Below are positions 43,030-51,953 of a DNA stretch of 64,000 bases, in pieces. The notes beneath the pieces were generated by a model. It saw only the letters and a list, made by a program, of their open reading frames with translations, made no database searches and was not told the DNA's origin. How positions within the stretch are numbered: position 1 is the first letter of the stretch; the number at the start of each line of letters is the position of its first letter. The stretch comes from Ensifer sp. IC4062 (lineage in GTDB: Bacteria > Pseudomonadota > Alphaproteobacteria > Rhizobiales > Rhizobiaceae). The stretch is taken from the NCBI RefSeq assembly GCF_020193575.1, contig NZ_JADYVD010000003.1, positions 124,001 to 188,000 of the forward strand, written 5' to 3'. A program made the translations under genes and the position numbers.

Positions 43030-43274
43030 CGTTAGTTCCGGACTGGCCTCCCTCTCAATCTTATCATTCCCCGGCAATGTGGCTTTCGTAAAGTCGAACC
43101 GACGGAACTCGTCAGAGCGACGCATGGCCGTTGTGGCCCTTCGCGATAGCCCTCTGTTTATTATTCTTGAGACGCTTTTGAGAGAGAGACGTCCGCAATT
43201 CGAAGTCTTCTTCTAGGCCCTGCCGAAATTACGTCAGAGCCGCCTGATAAATGTGACAACGCGTGAGATCCGGT

Positions 43275-43859
43275 TTAAGAGAACAGTTTAGCCGCAACGT
43301 CCCAAGCGTGGTCGTCGCCCTTCCAGTCGTCACTCTTTGGGGCAAACAAGAAGCGGCCCCTCGGTGGTGTGCGTCCCTGCGTAGACAACTCTGTGGCCCA
43401 CCAATATGAAAACTGCGTTGATGGGTACAGTGTTTCTAGTCTCTCTATGATTTCGAGCTGCTCTGCTTCCGCTTGCCTAAACGGCGTCTCAAAAAAATGG
43501 CGAATAACCGTTACTCTCTCTGCTGAGAGCGCCAATTTCGTCCTGTGGCTGCGTCTCAGGTACTTGGCTTTAATTTCGTCCAATTCTTCATCACTAACGG
43601 TACCCGTTCGGTTATGAACTCCGGAAAAGTCGTGCCCATAGAACCAAAATCCTGTTGCCACGTCTCTCAAGTGCGTCCGTTTGCCGTTGAACGCTACACC
43701 CTCTGAAAAAAGCACACCGTCCAAGTTGAGATGGAGATTCTTAATAAGGGCGTCGTGATGGGACACGATCCAATCAAAGAAATGGGTTCTCTGCGCAATC
43801 CCGAGCCTTTTGAGCTGATGTGCGACTTGGCAGGCGTGGCCCAAGCTAATGACGTTCAT
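43275..43859 (-). CDS. DUF1796 (putative papain-like cysteine peptidase) protein
   Basis: Protein of 194 aa starting NVISLGHACQVAHQLKRLG followed by FFDWIVSHHDALIKNL, the N-terminal hallmark of DUF1796/papain-like putative cysteine peptidases. The Cys in GHAC would be the candidate nucleophile and a later His lies in SVIRHF-type VTVIRHFFETPF. Members occur in capsule and glycan clusters but no activity is established. It is oriented with the methyltransferase and glycosyltransferase genes to its right. Confidence 0.75.
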   Translation of the reverse strand: MNVISLGHACQVAHQLKRLGIAQRTHFFDWIVSHHDALIKNLHLNLDGVLFSEGVAFNGKRTHLRDVATGFWFYGHDFSGVHNRTGTVSDEELDEIKAKYLRRSHRTKLALSAERVTVIRHFFETPFRQAEAEQLEIIERLETLYPSTQFSYWWATELSTQGRTPPRGRFLFAPKSDDWKGDDHAWDVAAKLFS

Positions 43860-44044
43860 CTTTCCCCCGTTATGTGCTGCTGGCCACGTGGTCCTGTGAA
43901 GGCAAATCCAATTGTGGAAATCATTCTCTGTGTCAAGCTCAGGGTTTCGATGGCGTTTGGCGCGCAGAACCGAATTCGTCTAGCGTTGGCGAAACGGTTT
44001 GCCGCCGGCGGGACTAGACGTCGCTACCGAAAGCGGTGGAGCTT

Positions 44045-44737
44045 TCACCTCTTCAGGAACGCAAAGACGCTGTGACCGGTTAAGCGCGACAGCGAACTCG
44101 CTGGCACTGCTGCATCTCGTAATTCCTGGAAACCGATGTGTTTCGTGAGATCGATGGGCTGAAAGTCCTCGAAGAGCCTTAGGATCCGCTCGTGAAAGTC
44201 CATGGCGCCAAACATTCGGAAATGGTCGTCCTGGCCGAAATCCTTTCTCCGTTGCTCGCCGGGTAAGTTGGGGTCCATGTTCTCCCGGTACCAACCAGGC
44301 TCAATGGGGACCTGAAAGAAGTGAAAACCGCCGGGCGCTATGGCCTCATTCATCTCGAGGATAATGCGCTCAATTGACCCCGGGATGTGTTCGAGCACGT
44401 GGGAATGGACGAAACCATGAACAGTTTGGGGAGGGAAGTGTACAAGAGGCTGGCGCAGGTCGACCTTTGTCAAGGGTACCTTCGACCATGGATAAAGGTC
44501 TGGCGAGAAGTCGGCAGGAGAATAGCTGCCGGCATATCTCTCGATCAGAATGTCGGCAATCCCGGTTTCCGGAGCGAAGTGAAAAACCGGCTTTCCGTTT
44601 CCTGTCGGCGCAACCTTGGACAGAACGAGCGCCATAAGGCGCGCTCGTTCCTTGGAACCACAATCCACACACCGCGCATTCTCTCTGCCCCGGTAGGAAA
44701 CAAACTTCGAACTGTTACACACCGGGCAAGTCGGCAT
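44045..44737 (-). CDS. SAM-dependent methyltransferase with N-terminal zinc ribbon
   Basis: Protein of 230 aa. Residues 1-30 contain a CPVC...CVDC zinc ribbon. A methyltransferase domain follows, with HFAPETGIADILIERY, the FVHSHVLEHIPG motif and APGGFHFFQVP. ATG at 44737 was chosen because TAAGGAGAAACGC stands in front of it. The upstream in-frame extension to 44824 is unlikely. Its job is probably methylation of a glycan residue or terminal phosphate. The target is unknown. Confidence 0.82.
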   Translation of the reverse strand: MPTCPVCNSSKFVSYRGRENARCVDCGSKERARLMALVLSKVAPTGNGKPVFHFAPETGIADILIERYAGSYSPADFSPDLYPWSKVPLTKVDLRQPLVHFPPQTVHGFVHSHVLEHIPGSIERIILEMNEAIAPGGFHFFQVPIEPGWYRENMDPNLPGEQRRKDFGQDDHFRMFGAMDFHERILRLFEDFQPIDLTKHIGFQELRDAAVPASSLSRLTGHSVFAFLKR

Positions 44738-44907
44738 GCGTTTCTCCTTAGGGTTGTGCTCAGGTGAGTGTTCAGCCAGTTCATGAACCCCCAGCACAAT
44801 ATTATTCGGCTGCGGACTCATCATGACGCAGAAAGCTCGATCGTTGCAGCGGAAAGGGTAGGATCGAGCCCTCGCTGGAGTGCCTCCGGCCTTTACGGAG
44901 CGTACTG

Positions 44908-45570
44908 CTACGATGTACGCTTTCTAATAACGTAGATGCCCCGATATAGCTCTATGCTTTCCACCCAGCGTTCATAGTCATTTAGGACGTAGTCCTCGGA
45001 GATATTGTAGAAGTTGGCGTTGTTACCCTTTGTCATTATTCTGCCGTTCGTCTCAAGCGCTCGTATGAGCGTGATCAAAAGCTCGTCTAGCTGACTTCGA
45101 ACATTACCAAACTTTAACTCACTAGCGCAAAGAGTATCCTCGATTACGTAGATGCCCCCAGGACGAAGACGTTTCCACAGATATTCGAAGGTCGCTATGG
45201 TCAGATTATTAACGTGAGATCCGTCATCGATGATAATGTCGATGGATGGTAAGAAGCTCAGTGCCTTCTCAAGAACAGACCGCCGTGTTTGATCGCCAAT
45301 AACCGCCGTAATACGGTCACCATAATCGGCATACGCGGATGGATCTTTGTCTATCCCTGCTACCTTCGCGTTTGGAAAGTAGCTAGCCCACATCTTGAGC
45401 GAACTGCCCGCAACACCCTTGTAATTCGCGCCGCCTATACCGATCTCCAAGATACCCCGTGTTTGCTCCCGTACGGGCGAAAAGACTCGATCGTAAATCG
45501 CAGTATAGTTATGATGGTTTGATGCCTTGTCTGTCCCGTATTCCAGCGCATATTCGTCCAGCAGTCTCAA
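44908..45570 (-). CDS. Class I SAM-dependent methyltransferase (MycE-like)
   Basis: Protein of 220 aa. It begins LDEYALEYGTDKASNHHNYTAIYDR, typical of sugar O-methyltransferases related to mycinamicin MycE/MycF. ILEIGIGGANYKG is the SAM-binding loop, and IDIIIDDGSHVNNLT carries the Asp-Asp-Gly-Ser-His motif of this group, with VIEDTL further on. Likely methylates a sugar of the surface polysaccharide. Confidence 0.85.
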   Translation of the reverse strand: MRLLDEYALEYGTDKASNHHNYTAIYDRVFSPVREQTRGILEIGIGGANYKGVAGSSLKMWASYFPNAKVAGIDKDPSAYADYGDRITAVIGDQTRRSVLEKALSFLPSIDIIIDDGSHVNNLTIATFEYLWKRLRPGGIYVIEDTLCASELKFGNVRSQLDELLITLIRALETNGRIMTKGNNANFYNISEDYVLNDYERWVESIELYRGIYVIRKRTS

Positions 45571-45635
45571 TTTCGTGTCCTCCCGTTAACTCTCCATAAT
45601 GCCGCAGAATGCGAATTTCTTGCCGGCATCGCTCC

Positions 45636-46508
45636 CTAATTTCTGCTCTGGCTGAGAATTCGCATAGTGCGGGGAAAGTACTCGTCCCAGTTGTGCTTGA
45701 TCGCTAGCCCACGGCACCTCCACATGTCATCCCATCGTTCATTTTGTCGATAGTAATCAGCAATCTGCCAATACCGTTTGGCCAGATAGGCGTGTCGATC
45801 TCCGAAAGCCTCGTAATGGCTGAGATACCGTTGCTGGAAGGTATTCAACATGTCCTCAGCATCTTCACCACTCCTCCCTTTCAGGGTGAAGAAGTATCTC
45901 ATTTGTGGAGTTGCCCCGGCCATTACAAGCTTGCCGCCGGCCAACACAAATCGCACCAGGAAGTCGGCATCTTCGCCGCGCAACAATCCGGTATCAAATT
46001 CGCCCACTGAAGCATAGACATCACGATGTGCCATGGTACTCCAAAGATATGCCCGAAGTTCCCCGTGTAAGATTGGCTTTAGAGGATCATCAAGATACTC
46101 TTCTATATGCACGCGATCATCGTTAGCGAAATAGGTTACCATCGACATTATCTGCGATGATAACAGTCCTTGCTCCTGTCGGGCTCTTATTGCGTCAAAA
46201 TTTGTTTGCAACTTATAAGGGAAATACTCGTCATCGGCATCAAGCCATGTAATAAATTGCCCCCGAGCTTCTTTCAGCACCCGATTTCTTGCTGCAGCAA
46301 CACCAGCCTTTTCCATCCTCACATAACGTATGAATTCCGGAAAGCGATACTCATAGTCCAGGCAGATAGCGGGAGTTACATCTTCGGACGCATCATCGAC
46401 AACGACGATTTCATAGCTGCCGGAATAAATCTGAGAAAGCGCGGAATCCAAGGCGCGTTCTATTGTTCCTGCCGAATTGTGGGCCGGAATCCCAATTGTA
46501 ATATCCAT
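45636..46508 (-). CDS. Glycosyltransferase family 2 (a)
   Basis: GT-A fold enzyme of 290 aa. The N-terminus DITIGIPAHNSAGTIERAL, the VVVDDASED motif and the DXD-type ITWLDADDEYF are intact. It is the first in reading order after a 6-bp gap from the GT4 gene at 46515-47678, in a leftward cluster with the other glycosyltransferases. Donor and acceptor are unknown. Confidence 0.88.
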   Translation of the reverse strand: MDITIGIPAHNSAGTIERALDSALSQIYSGSYEIVVVDDASEDVTPAICLDYEYRFPEFIRYVRMEKAGVAAARNRVLKEARGQFITWLDADDEYFPYKLQTNFDAIRARQEQGLLSSQIMSMVTYFANDDRVHIEEYLDDPLKPILHGELRAYLWSTMAHRDVYASVGEFDTGLLRGEDADFLVRFVLAGGKLVMAGATPQMRYFFTLKGRSGEDAEDMLNTFQQRYLSHYEAFGDRHAYLAKRYWQIADYYRQNERWDDMWRCRGLAIKHNWDEYFPRTMRILSQSRN

Positions 46509-46514
46509 GGCTTT

Positions 46515-47678
46515 CTAACTCCGCACTGCGTCGTGAAGGACCTTCTCCCAAGAGGAGATGAACTTTTCTTCGCTGAAACCTCGTATGTAATCTTGGGCAC
46601 GACGTCCAAATCTACGGCGCATCTCGTCGTCGTCGATAAGCTTTACTATCGCGTCGGCGAGTGCTTCTGGTGTCCTTTCTTGGGCTAGTATGCCTCCTTT
46701 GGACTCAGGAATCATGGTGTTAACACCGGTGCAGTCAAAAAAACCTACGGCCGGCAGAGCGACAGAGAAGGCCTCGCCCAGCACGAGCGGAAAACCTTCG
46801 TAGATGGATGGGATAACGAATACGTCCGATTGCTTCATATGATGTTGTAGCCGGCTCGTTGTTCCCGGCAGTATCACGTTCCGTTGCAACCACAGTTCCC
46901 GTCGAAGGCTAAGAAGCCGGTCGCGTTCGGGGCCATCACCATAGATAACAAGGCGCCAGTCAGGGTGTGAACGTCGCACGATATCCATAGCTTCAATGAG
47001 AGTGTCGAACCGCTTGACCGCGGTGAAGCGACCTGCCGCAATTATCTGCCGGTACGTCTGTGTATCGTCTCTTCGCCCCCTAAATGGTTTAAAAGAGTTT
47101 CCTATAGAAGTCGCCTTTCGCGCAATCGCATGCGGCAATGCAGAGATGTACTCTGGTCGAAGAACGACCACGCTTTGCGCCAACTTGGCCGCCCGCTGGC
47201 GCTTCCAGCGATCATATGCTGAAGGGTTGTGCTGCGTTGGGTCGAAAAGGTCCCGCTGAGGAGAGTTTTGCAACGAGACAACCAGCGGAACCCGACCTGT
47301 TAATCCGACGCTCAATGGCGTAAATGTGTGCGGTAGAAATCCGACAACAACATCCGGGGTATGGCTGAGAATTGAACTACTCCAGCGATCAATAATGTCT
47401 CCATTGTCTTTCCACCAAGCGACACTTGGAATTTTCCTGAGAGAGTCTGGCAGGGCGCGGTTAAGACGCCCGTGCTTTGTTTGATGCCCGCGAAAATCTT
47501 TACCGTTCAAGAGCCGAACTCTGTCATCTAAATCAAAATTTGGGCGGCCGCGGCCCTCATAATTGGAGATGATGACTTCATGTCCGTGTTGTGCCAGCCC
47601 GTTCGCAAGCGTGCATACCACGCGCTCGGCCCCGCCCATGCGGTTGTTAACATACTTTATTGCGAGAACTATTTTCAT
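46515..47678 (-). CDS. Glycosyltransferase family 4 (a)
   Basis: GT-B fold enzyme of 387 aa. MKIVLAIKYVNNRMGGAERVV opens the acceptor domain. The donor domain contains IIAAGRFTAVKRFDTLIEAM and the family motif IPSIYEGFPLVLGEAFS. ATG at 47678 was preferred to an in-frame TTG at 47696 that overlaps the next gene. It is part of the leftward glycan cluster. Confidence 0.88.
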   Translation of the reverse strand: MKIVLAIKYVNNRMGGAERVVCTLANGLAQHGHEVIISNYEGRGRPNFDLDDRVRLLNGKDFRGHQTKHGRLNRALPDSLRKIPSVAWWKDNGDIIDRWSSSILSHTPDVVVGFLPHTFTPLSVGLTGRVPLVVSLQNSPQRDLFDPTQHNPSAYDRWKRQRAAKLAQSVVVLRPEYISALPHAIARKATSIGNSFKPFRGRRDDTQTYRQIIAAGRFTAVKRFDTLIEAMDIVRRSHPDWRLVIYGDGPERDRLLSLRRELWLQRNVILPGTTSRLQHHMKQSDVFVIPSIYEGFPLVLGEAFSVALPAVGFFDCTGVNTMIPESKGGILAQERTPEALADAIVKLIDDDEMRRRFGRRAQDYIRGFSEEKFISSWEKVLHDAVRS

Positions 47679-47688
47679 TGTGTCTAGC

Positions 47689-48534
47689 CTAGACAAGTCC
47701 CTTCATCACCATGAAATGTTTCAGAGGGTTCTTGCGCTTGTCGATGAATTTTTGAATATAATTAGTCCGGATTTGTTTCCGCACCGCGCGTCGATCAACA
47801 TTGTGCCCACTGTACAGCCTTTCGTGTTTACTAATTACTAGATTCATGCATCTAAGAATCTCGAGTGGATTTCTGTTCTCGGCGCGAAAATTGAAGAGAG
47901 CCAAAGGTGCTCCGGGGACAAATCGAATCCTCCCCCCTTCAGAGAAGAAGCGTATCAGGTAATCCCAATCCTGAGCGCGTGATAGGCGTTCGTCGAAACG
48001 ACCAATTCGGCGCAAGAATTTTGTGTTGGCGAGCGCAACCTGGCTAATGGGTGTGTTGTCGCTTTGCAGGACGCGCCGAAGATCATAGGCGTCTGTATAC
48101 GCCTTTGCGAAATCTTTCACCCATGATTTACCGATTGTATGATCCACAAAAAGAATATTTCCGCATATCATCAGGTCTTCGGGGAAAGCCTCAATTCCTC
48201 CTACTAGATCAAGCTGCCGCCTGATCTTCTGGGGGTACCAGAGATCGTCTGCATCCAGCATGGCGAACAACTCGCCCCGCGCCTCTTGTATTAGCGTGCT
48301 TCTCGCTGCTGGCCTTCCTCGATTGTTGGAGTGCTGAAATACCCGAATACATGGGAATTTTTTTTTCAGGTCATCCAATACCAGCGCAGTATTGTCAGTT
48401 GATCCGTCGTCAACCACCAATATCTCATACTCAAATGGCATGTTCTGGGCGACAACGGACATTATTGCGCGCGAGATGCGCGACTGTTCATTGTAAACCG
48501 GGATACCAATTGTGACAGCAATAGTCTCGGTCAT
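47689..48534 (-). CDS. Glycosyltransferase family 2 (b)
   Basis: GT-A fold enzyme of 281 aa. Start motif TIGIPVYNEQSRISRAIMSV, then ILVVDDGSTDNT, AMLDADDLWYPQKI and the later RAQDWDYLIRFF acceptor-loop motif. ATG at 48534 was chosen because the family begins near MTETIAVTIG. A frame open to 48597 adds an untypical N-terminus. Related in plan to the other three GT2 proteins here. Confidence 0.88.
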   Translation of the reverse strand: MTETIAVTIGIPVYNEQSRISRAIMSVVAQNMPFEYEILVVDDGSTDNTALVLDDLKKKFPCIRVFQHSNNRGRPAARSTLIQEARGELFAMLDADDLWYPQKIRRQLDLVGGIEAFPEDLMICGNILFVDHTIGKSWVKDFAKAYTDAYDLRRVLQSDNTPISQVALANTKFLRRIGRFDERLSRAQDWDYLIRFFSEGGRIRFVPGAPLALFNFRAENRNPLEILRCMNLVISKHERLYSGHNVDRRAVRKQIRTNYIQKFIDKRKNPLKHFMVMKGLV

Positions 48535-48615
48535 TGCGGAAATAGTCCTATGGGCGTTTGCGTTAAACGTTCTTTTGTAGTGCGGCAACACCGTCACTTC
48601 CGTAAGTGGCGGGTG

Positions 48616-49509
48616 TTAGGCCTTCAAGCCATTTTTCCAGACATGATGGAGGAAGGCGGTAGGATGAGTCCGAAATGCGCGCCAAAAATACCGCCTTGTG
48701 GTCAGTAGGCTTTTGTTGCTTTGAGCGAATCGGGCCGCGAGCATTTCCATTCGATATAGGCGCATGCGCTTAAAGCTTTCTCCATACCGATTGTACAGCA
48801 CTCGGTGTTTGTCGAAGAGGTAGGCGTTACAGCCTCTTATTTCGTCTGCGTTCCGGCCGACATCAGACTTGTGATAGATAGAAAGAGGACTATCGACACG
48901 CGGACTCTTAATCGAACCTCCGTGTATAACGAAGCGTATGAAATAATCTAAATCCTGCAAGCGAGGTAAACGCTCATCAAACCATCCAACGTTTTTAAAA
49001 GCGTCTGCAGGCCCAAGTACAGTCCATAGATAGCCGCGCAACGACGAGCCTATAAGAAGAGCCTTCAATTGATCCTGGTTAGTACGTTGAACGACCTTCT
49101 TCTTTTTGCCGCCAACCCAGGCCCAGTCGTAATTGCAGGTAATCCAGTAAGGTTTTCCCCAGTTTGCCGATTCGGCCAATTCAACTTCATCAAACTGATG
49201 GGAAAGCTTCTCAGAATACCACTCGTCACCGGCATCAAGCCAAGCGACGTACGGGCTCTCAATCGAGTCCAGTAGCACGTTGCGCGTGTACGGGCGCCCT
49301 CGGTTGACCTCGTTGAAGATTACGTCGATCTTTAGTTGGGAGTGCTCGGCTGTCGCTTCGATAGCTTTCCGAATGTCGGGCCGCGACCCATCATCCGCAA
49401 CGACAATACGTTTATCACCCTGCCATGTTTGTCTTGATACTGACCGCAACGTGAGCGCAAGCCCCTCAGGGTCGTTGTAGTGCGGAATCAAAATGTCCAG
49501 TGTGGCCAT
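48616..49509 (-). CDS. Glycosyltransferase family 2 (c)
   Basis: GT-A fold enzyme of 297 aa. LDILIPHYNDPEGLALTL, IVVADDGSRPD and the DXD region AWLDAGDEWYSEKL, where the usual DADD is DAGD. The later LQDLDYFIRFV motif matches its paralogues. ATG at 49509 shares one base with the stop of the next GT4 gene (TGATG). TTG at 49512 is an alternative start. Confidence 0.87.
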   Translation of the reverse strand: MATLDILIPHYNDPEGLALTLRSVSRQTWQGDKRIVVADDGSRPDIRKAIEATAEHSQLKIDVIFNEVNRGRPYTRNVLLDSIESPYVAWLDAGDEWYSEKLSHQFDEVELAESANWGKPYWITCNYDWAWVGGKKKKVVQRTNQDQLKALLIGSSLRGYLWTVLGPADAFKNVGWFDERLPRLQDLDYFIRFVIHGGSIKSPRVDSPLSIYHKSDVGRNADEIRGCNAYLFDKHRVLYNRYGESFKRMRLYRMEMLAARFAQSNKSLLTTRRYFWRAFRTHPTAFLHHVWKNGLKA

Positions 49510-50714
49510 CAATTCGGCCTTTCCGTGAGCGTCGCGATAAGATTCACCCAGTTTGCGCGGTAGCGGTCCAGCGTGAACTCGCTCACGCTCTCAGGCCCAT
49601 TCCTACCGAGTGCTTCCCTCAACGCTTGATCCTCTATAAGACGGCGCAGTCCGCCGGCCAACGCGTCAACACTTCCATGCCGCTCAACGGCCAAGCCGTT
49701 ATAGCCGTCCTTGACGAATTGGTTGACGCCAGCGCAGTCGGCATAAGACACAACCGGGACACTCATGTGAAGGGCTTCAGCCGGCGACAGACCAAAGCCT
49801 TCAAAATGCGCTGGGTGGCAAAATATCGCCGATCTCGCGTATTCACGCCCGAGGTCGCAGCGGTGCCCTCCAAGCACAAAGCTTTTCCCGATTCCTAATT
49901 TCGCAATCTCATCCTTTAGCTCATTCCGTTGCGGGCCGGTCCCATAGATGATCACCTTCCAATCAGGGAAATCGTTAGCAAGGGTCCCCCACGATCGCGC
50001 GAGTTGCATATAATTCTTCACTTCTGCCAGGCGCCCAACCGCCAGAATGACTTTGTCACGCTCCGCATTTGGTCGTTGTGCGAATTCTGGTGAGATGTAG
50101 TTGGGTATGGCAATCACGCGGTCTTTCAAATGCGCCGGAAACCAGTCCCGGAAGCTCGGAAACAAGACGTGTATTGCGGCGGCATGATCGAGAACCTGCT
50201 TGCGGAGCCTGCGATCAACGGGATTGGGATCCCATCGATGTGGAGACTCATAGTCCTCTTTGGGTACGTTGTGGTTTGTCGCGACTACCTTCACCTCTGT
50301 TCCTGCTGCTGCCAGAAGAGCTACAGTATTTGCTGGCGGCATGAGGCTAATCGCCAAAGCGGGTTTGGCGAACTGGAAATAGTCCCGCAGTTGTGAAAGG
50401 AAGAAGTCATTCTTCTCATGCCACATAGCCTGATTTTTGGCGTGTACGGAGACGAAGGGAAGGCGCTGGATCAACATTGCCCGCCCTTGTTTCCTTGTCT
50501 TGGCTTTCCCGTAAAGGTTGATGACTTCCGCTTTTGGGCTGATTGGATAGAAGGGCGGTGCGTCTTTGGTGTCGAAGTGCAGACACGTTACGCGATAACC
50601 GCTTTCTACAAGAATGTTGGCAAGCTCACAGTAGATCCGCTCGGCTCCTCCGCTTCGCCCTCCCAATTGGCGGATGACAAGTGCGATATGCTTGGCGTTC
50701 CTGAATTCCTTCAC
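49509..50714 (-). CDS. Glycosyltransferase family 4 (b)
   Basis: GT-B fold enzyme of 401 aa. N-terminal HIALVIRQLGGRSGGAERIYCELA, donor domain VILAVGRLAEVKNYMQLARS and the motif CHPAHFEGFGLSPAEALHMS. Its stop overlaps the start of GT2 (c). It is probably the 3' partner of a translationally coupled pair. Unknown linkage. Confidence 0.88.
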   Translation of the reverse strand: MKEFRNAKHIALVIRQLGGRSGGAERIYCELANILVESGYRVTCLHFDTKDAPPFYPISPKAEVINLYGKAKTRKQGRAMLIQRLPFVSVHAKNQAMWHEKNDFFLSQLRDYFQFAKPALAISLMPPANTVALLAAAGTEVKVVATNHNVPKEDYESPHRWDPNPVDRRLRKQVLDHAAAIHVLFPSFRDWFPAHLKDRVIAIPNYISPEFAQRPNAERDKVILAVGRLAEVKNYMQLARSWGTLANDFPDWKVIIYGTGPQRNELKDEIAKLGIGKSFVLGGHRCDLGREYARSAIFCHPAHFEGFGLSPAEALHMSVPVVSYADCAGVNQFVKDGYNGLAVERHGSVDALAGGLRRLIEDQALREALGRNGPESVSEFTLDRYRANWVNLIATLTERPN

Positions 50715-50813
50715 TCAATCGTTCCTCAATGATGACGGCGGCGCATACTTAACGGGCGTTGCTAAACGGTCAAGGCAGATTCCGTGGCGCAAACGAAGGT
50801 CATTGGTCCCAAA

Positions 50814-51845
50814 CTATGTCATGAGCGTTTTGATGACCTGGCGATCTCTGTCGATAGTTGACCTGATCGCTTCGTTCCGCAGTAGTCGATCCATCGAACG
50901 GCGATAGCGCTGATAGCGTCGCAGTTTCAAACGCGGCGGAGAAAAGACGCGAAAATAGGTTCTGAGAGCGAATGCCACCAAGAATTGAACAGGACGGCTC
51001 GACCCTATGTCTGCGGACAGGGCATGCGCGTAGAAGGAAGCCGCCTTGGATTCGTTACCGAGCTCCTGGTAGTCCTCGGCGATGTTTCGCAGGAACTCGG
51101 CCATGGCGCTGTTTGCGCCGTCCCCCAGGGGGCGGACGTGGGTTCTGTAAATCGATATGTGGCCTCGAAGTTTCTTTCGATAATCCAGAGTTATTCGTTG
51201 GGTATTATGATCTACGTAAACGCAAAGCGGTTCGGCCACGCCAACATATTGTACATGTTCAGCTAGTCTGATGAAAAAATCCCAATCTTGAGAGGCAGGC
51301 AGTCCCTCACTGAAACCGCGAACTTGGCGAGCAACGCAAGTCTCCACCACGACCGAACTCAAGGTTCCGATGAAGTTCGATCTTCTGATACTCTGACGGT
51401 CTAGGACATGACCGCCGAATTGCCGTGCTATGATTTCGCCGCGATCATCAACGCGATAACGGCCCGTGGCGGAGAGCACGGGCTTGTCAGTAACAGCTTC
51501 AACCTTTTTGATCTCTTCGAGTTGCCTCTCGAGTTTCGTCGGAAGCCACAGATCATCGCTGTCGAGAAACGCTATGTAACGCCCGTTCGCGACGGAAATT
51601 CCCTTGTTCCTCGAAAAATTTGCGCCGCTATTCTTTTCGTTGACGATCAACTTGATGTTGAGCAGCCTCGAAAAATCGCAAGTGATTGCGCGGACCTCTT
51701 TAAGAGCCTCGGATTCAGAACAATCGTCAACGACAATTACTTCAACCGGCCTAGCAGTTTGCTGAGCAACTGAATTGAGTGCTCTTCGTAAGAGTGATGT
51801 ACGATTATAGGTGGGGACGACCACACTGACGTCACATGCGCTCAT
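50814..51845 (-). CDS. Glycosyltransferase family 2 (d)
   Basis: GT-A fold enzyme of 343 aa with a longer C-terminal tail than its paralogues. Motifs are VSVVVPTYNRTSLLRRALNS, VIVVDDCSESEA, IAFLDSDDLWLPTK and ASQDWDFFIRLAEH. The C-terminal 60 residues are basic (RLKLRRYQRYRRS) and may contact membrane or glycan. Separated by 99 bp from the GT4 gene and by 108 bp from the export genes. Confidence 0.88.
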   Translation of the reverse strand: MSACDVSVVVPTYNRTSLLRRALNSVAQQTARPVEVIVVDDCSESEALKEVRAITCDFSRLLNIKLIVNEKNSGANFSRNKGISVANGRYIAFLDSDDLWLPTKLERQLEEIKKVEAVTDKPVLSATGRYRVDDRGEIIARQFGGHVLDRQSIRRSNFIGTLSSVVVETCVARQVRGFSEGLPASQDWDFFIRLAEHVQYVGVAEPLCVYVDHNTQRITLDYRKKLRGHISIYRTHVRPLGDGANSAMAEFLRNIAEDYQELGNESKAASFYAHALSADIGSSRPVQFLVAFALRTYFRVFSPPRLKLRRYQRYRRSMDRLLRNEAIRSTIDRDRQVIKTLMT

Positions 51846-51953
51846 TCGTTAACCTTGCAGCCGAATTGAAGGCGTGAATTCGCCCCGCGCATTCGCGAGC
51901 CATTGCGAAGAACTCAATAGACGCCTCATGAGTAGGCGTTCTTCTCGGGAAAA

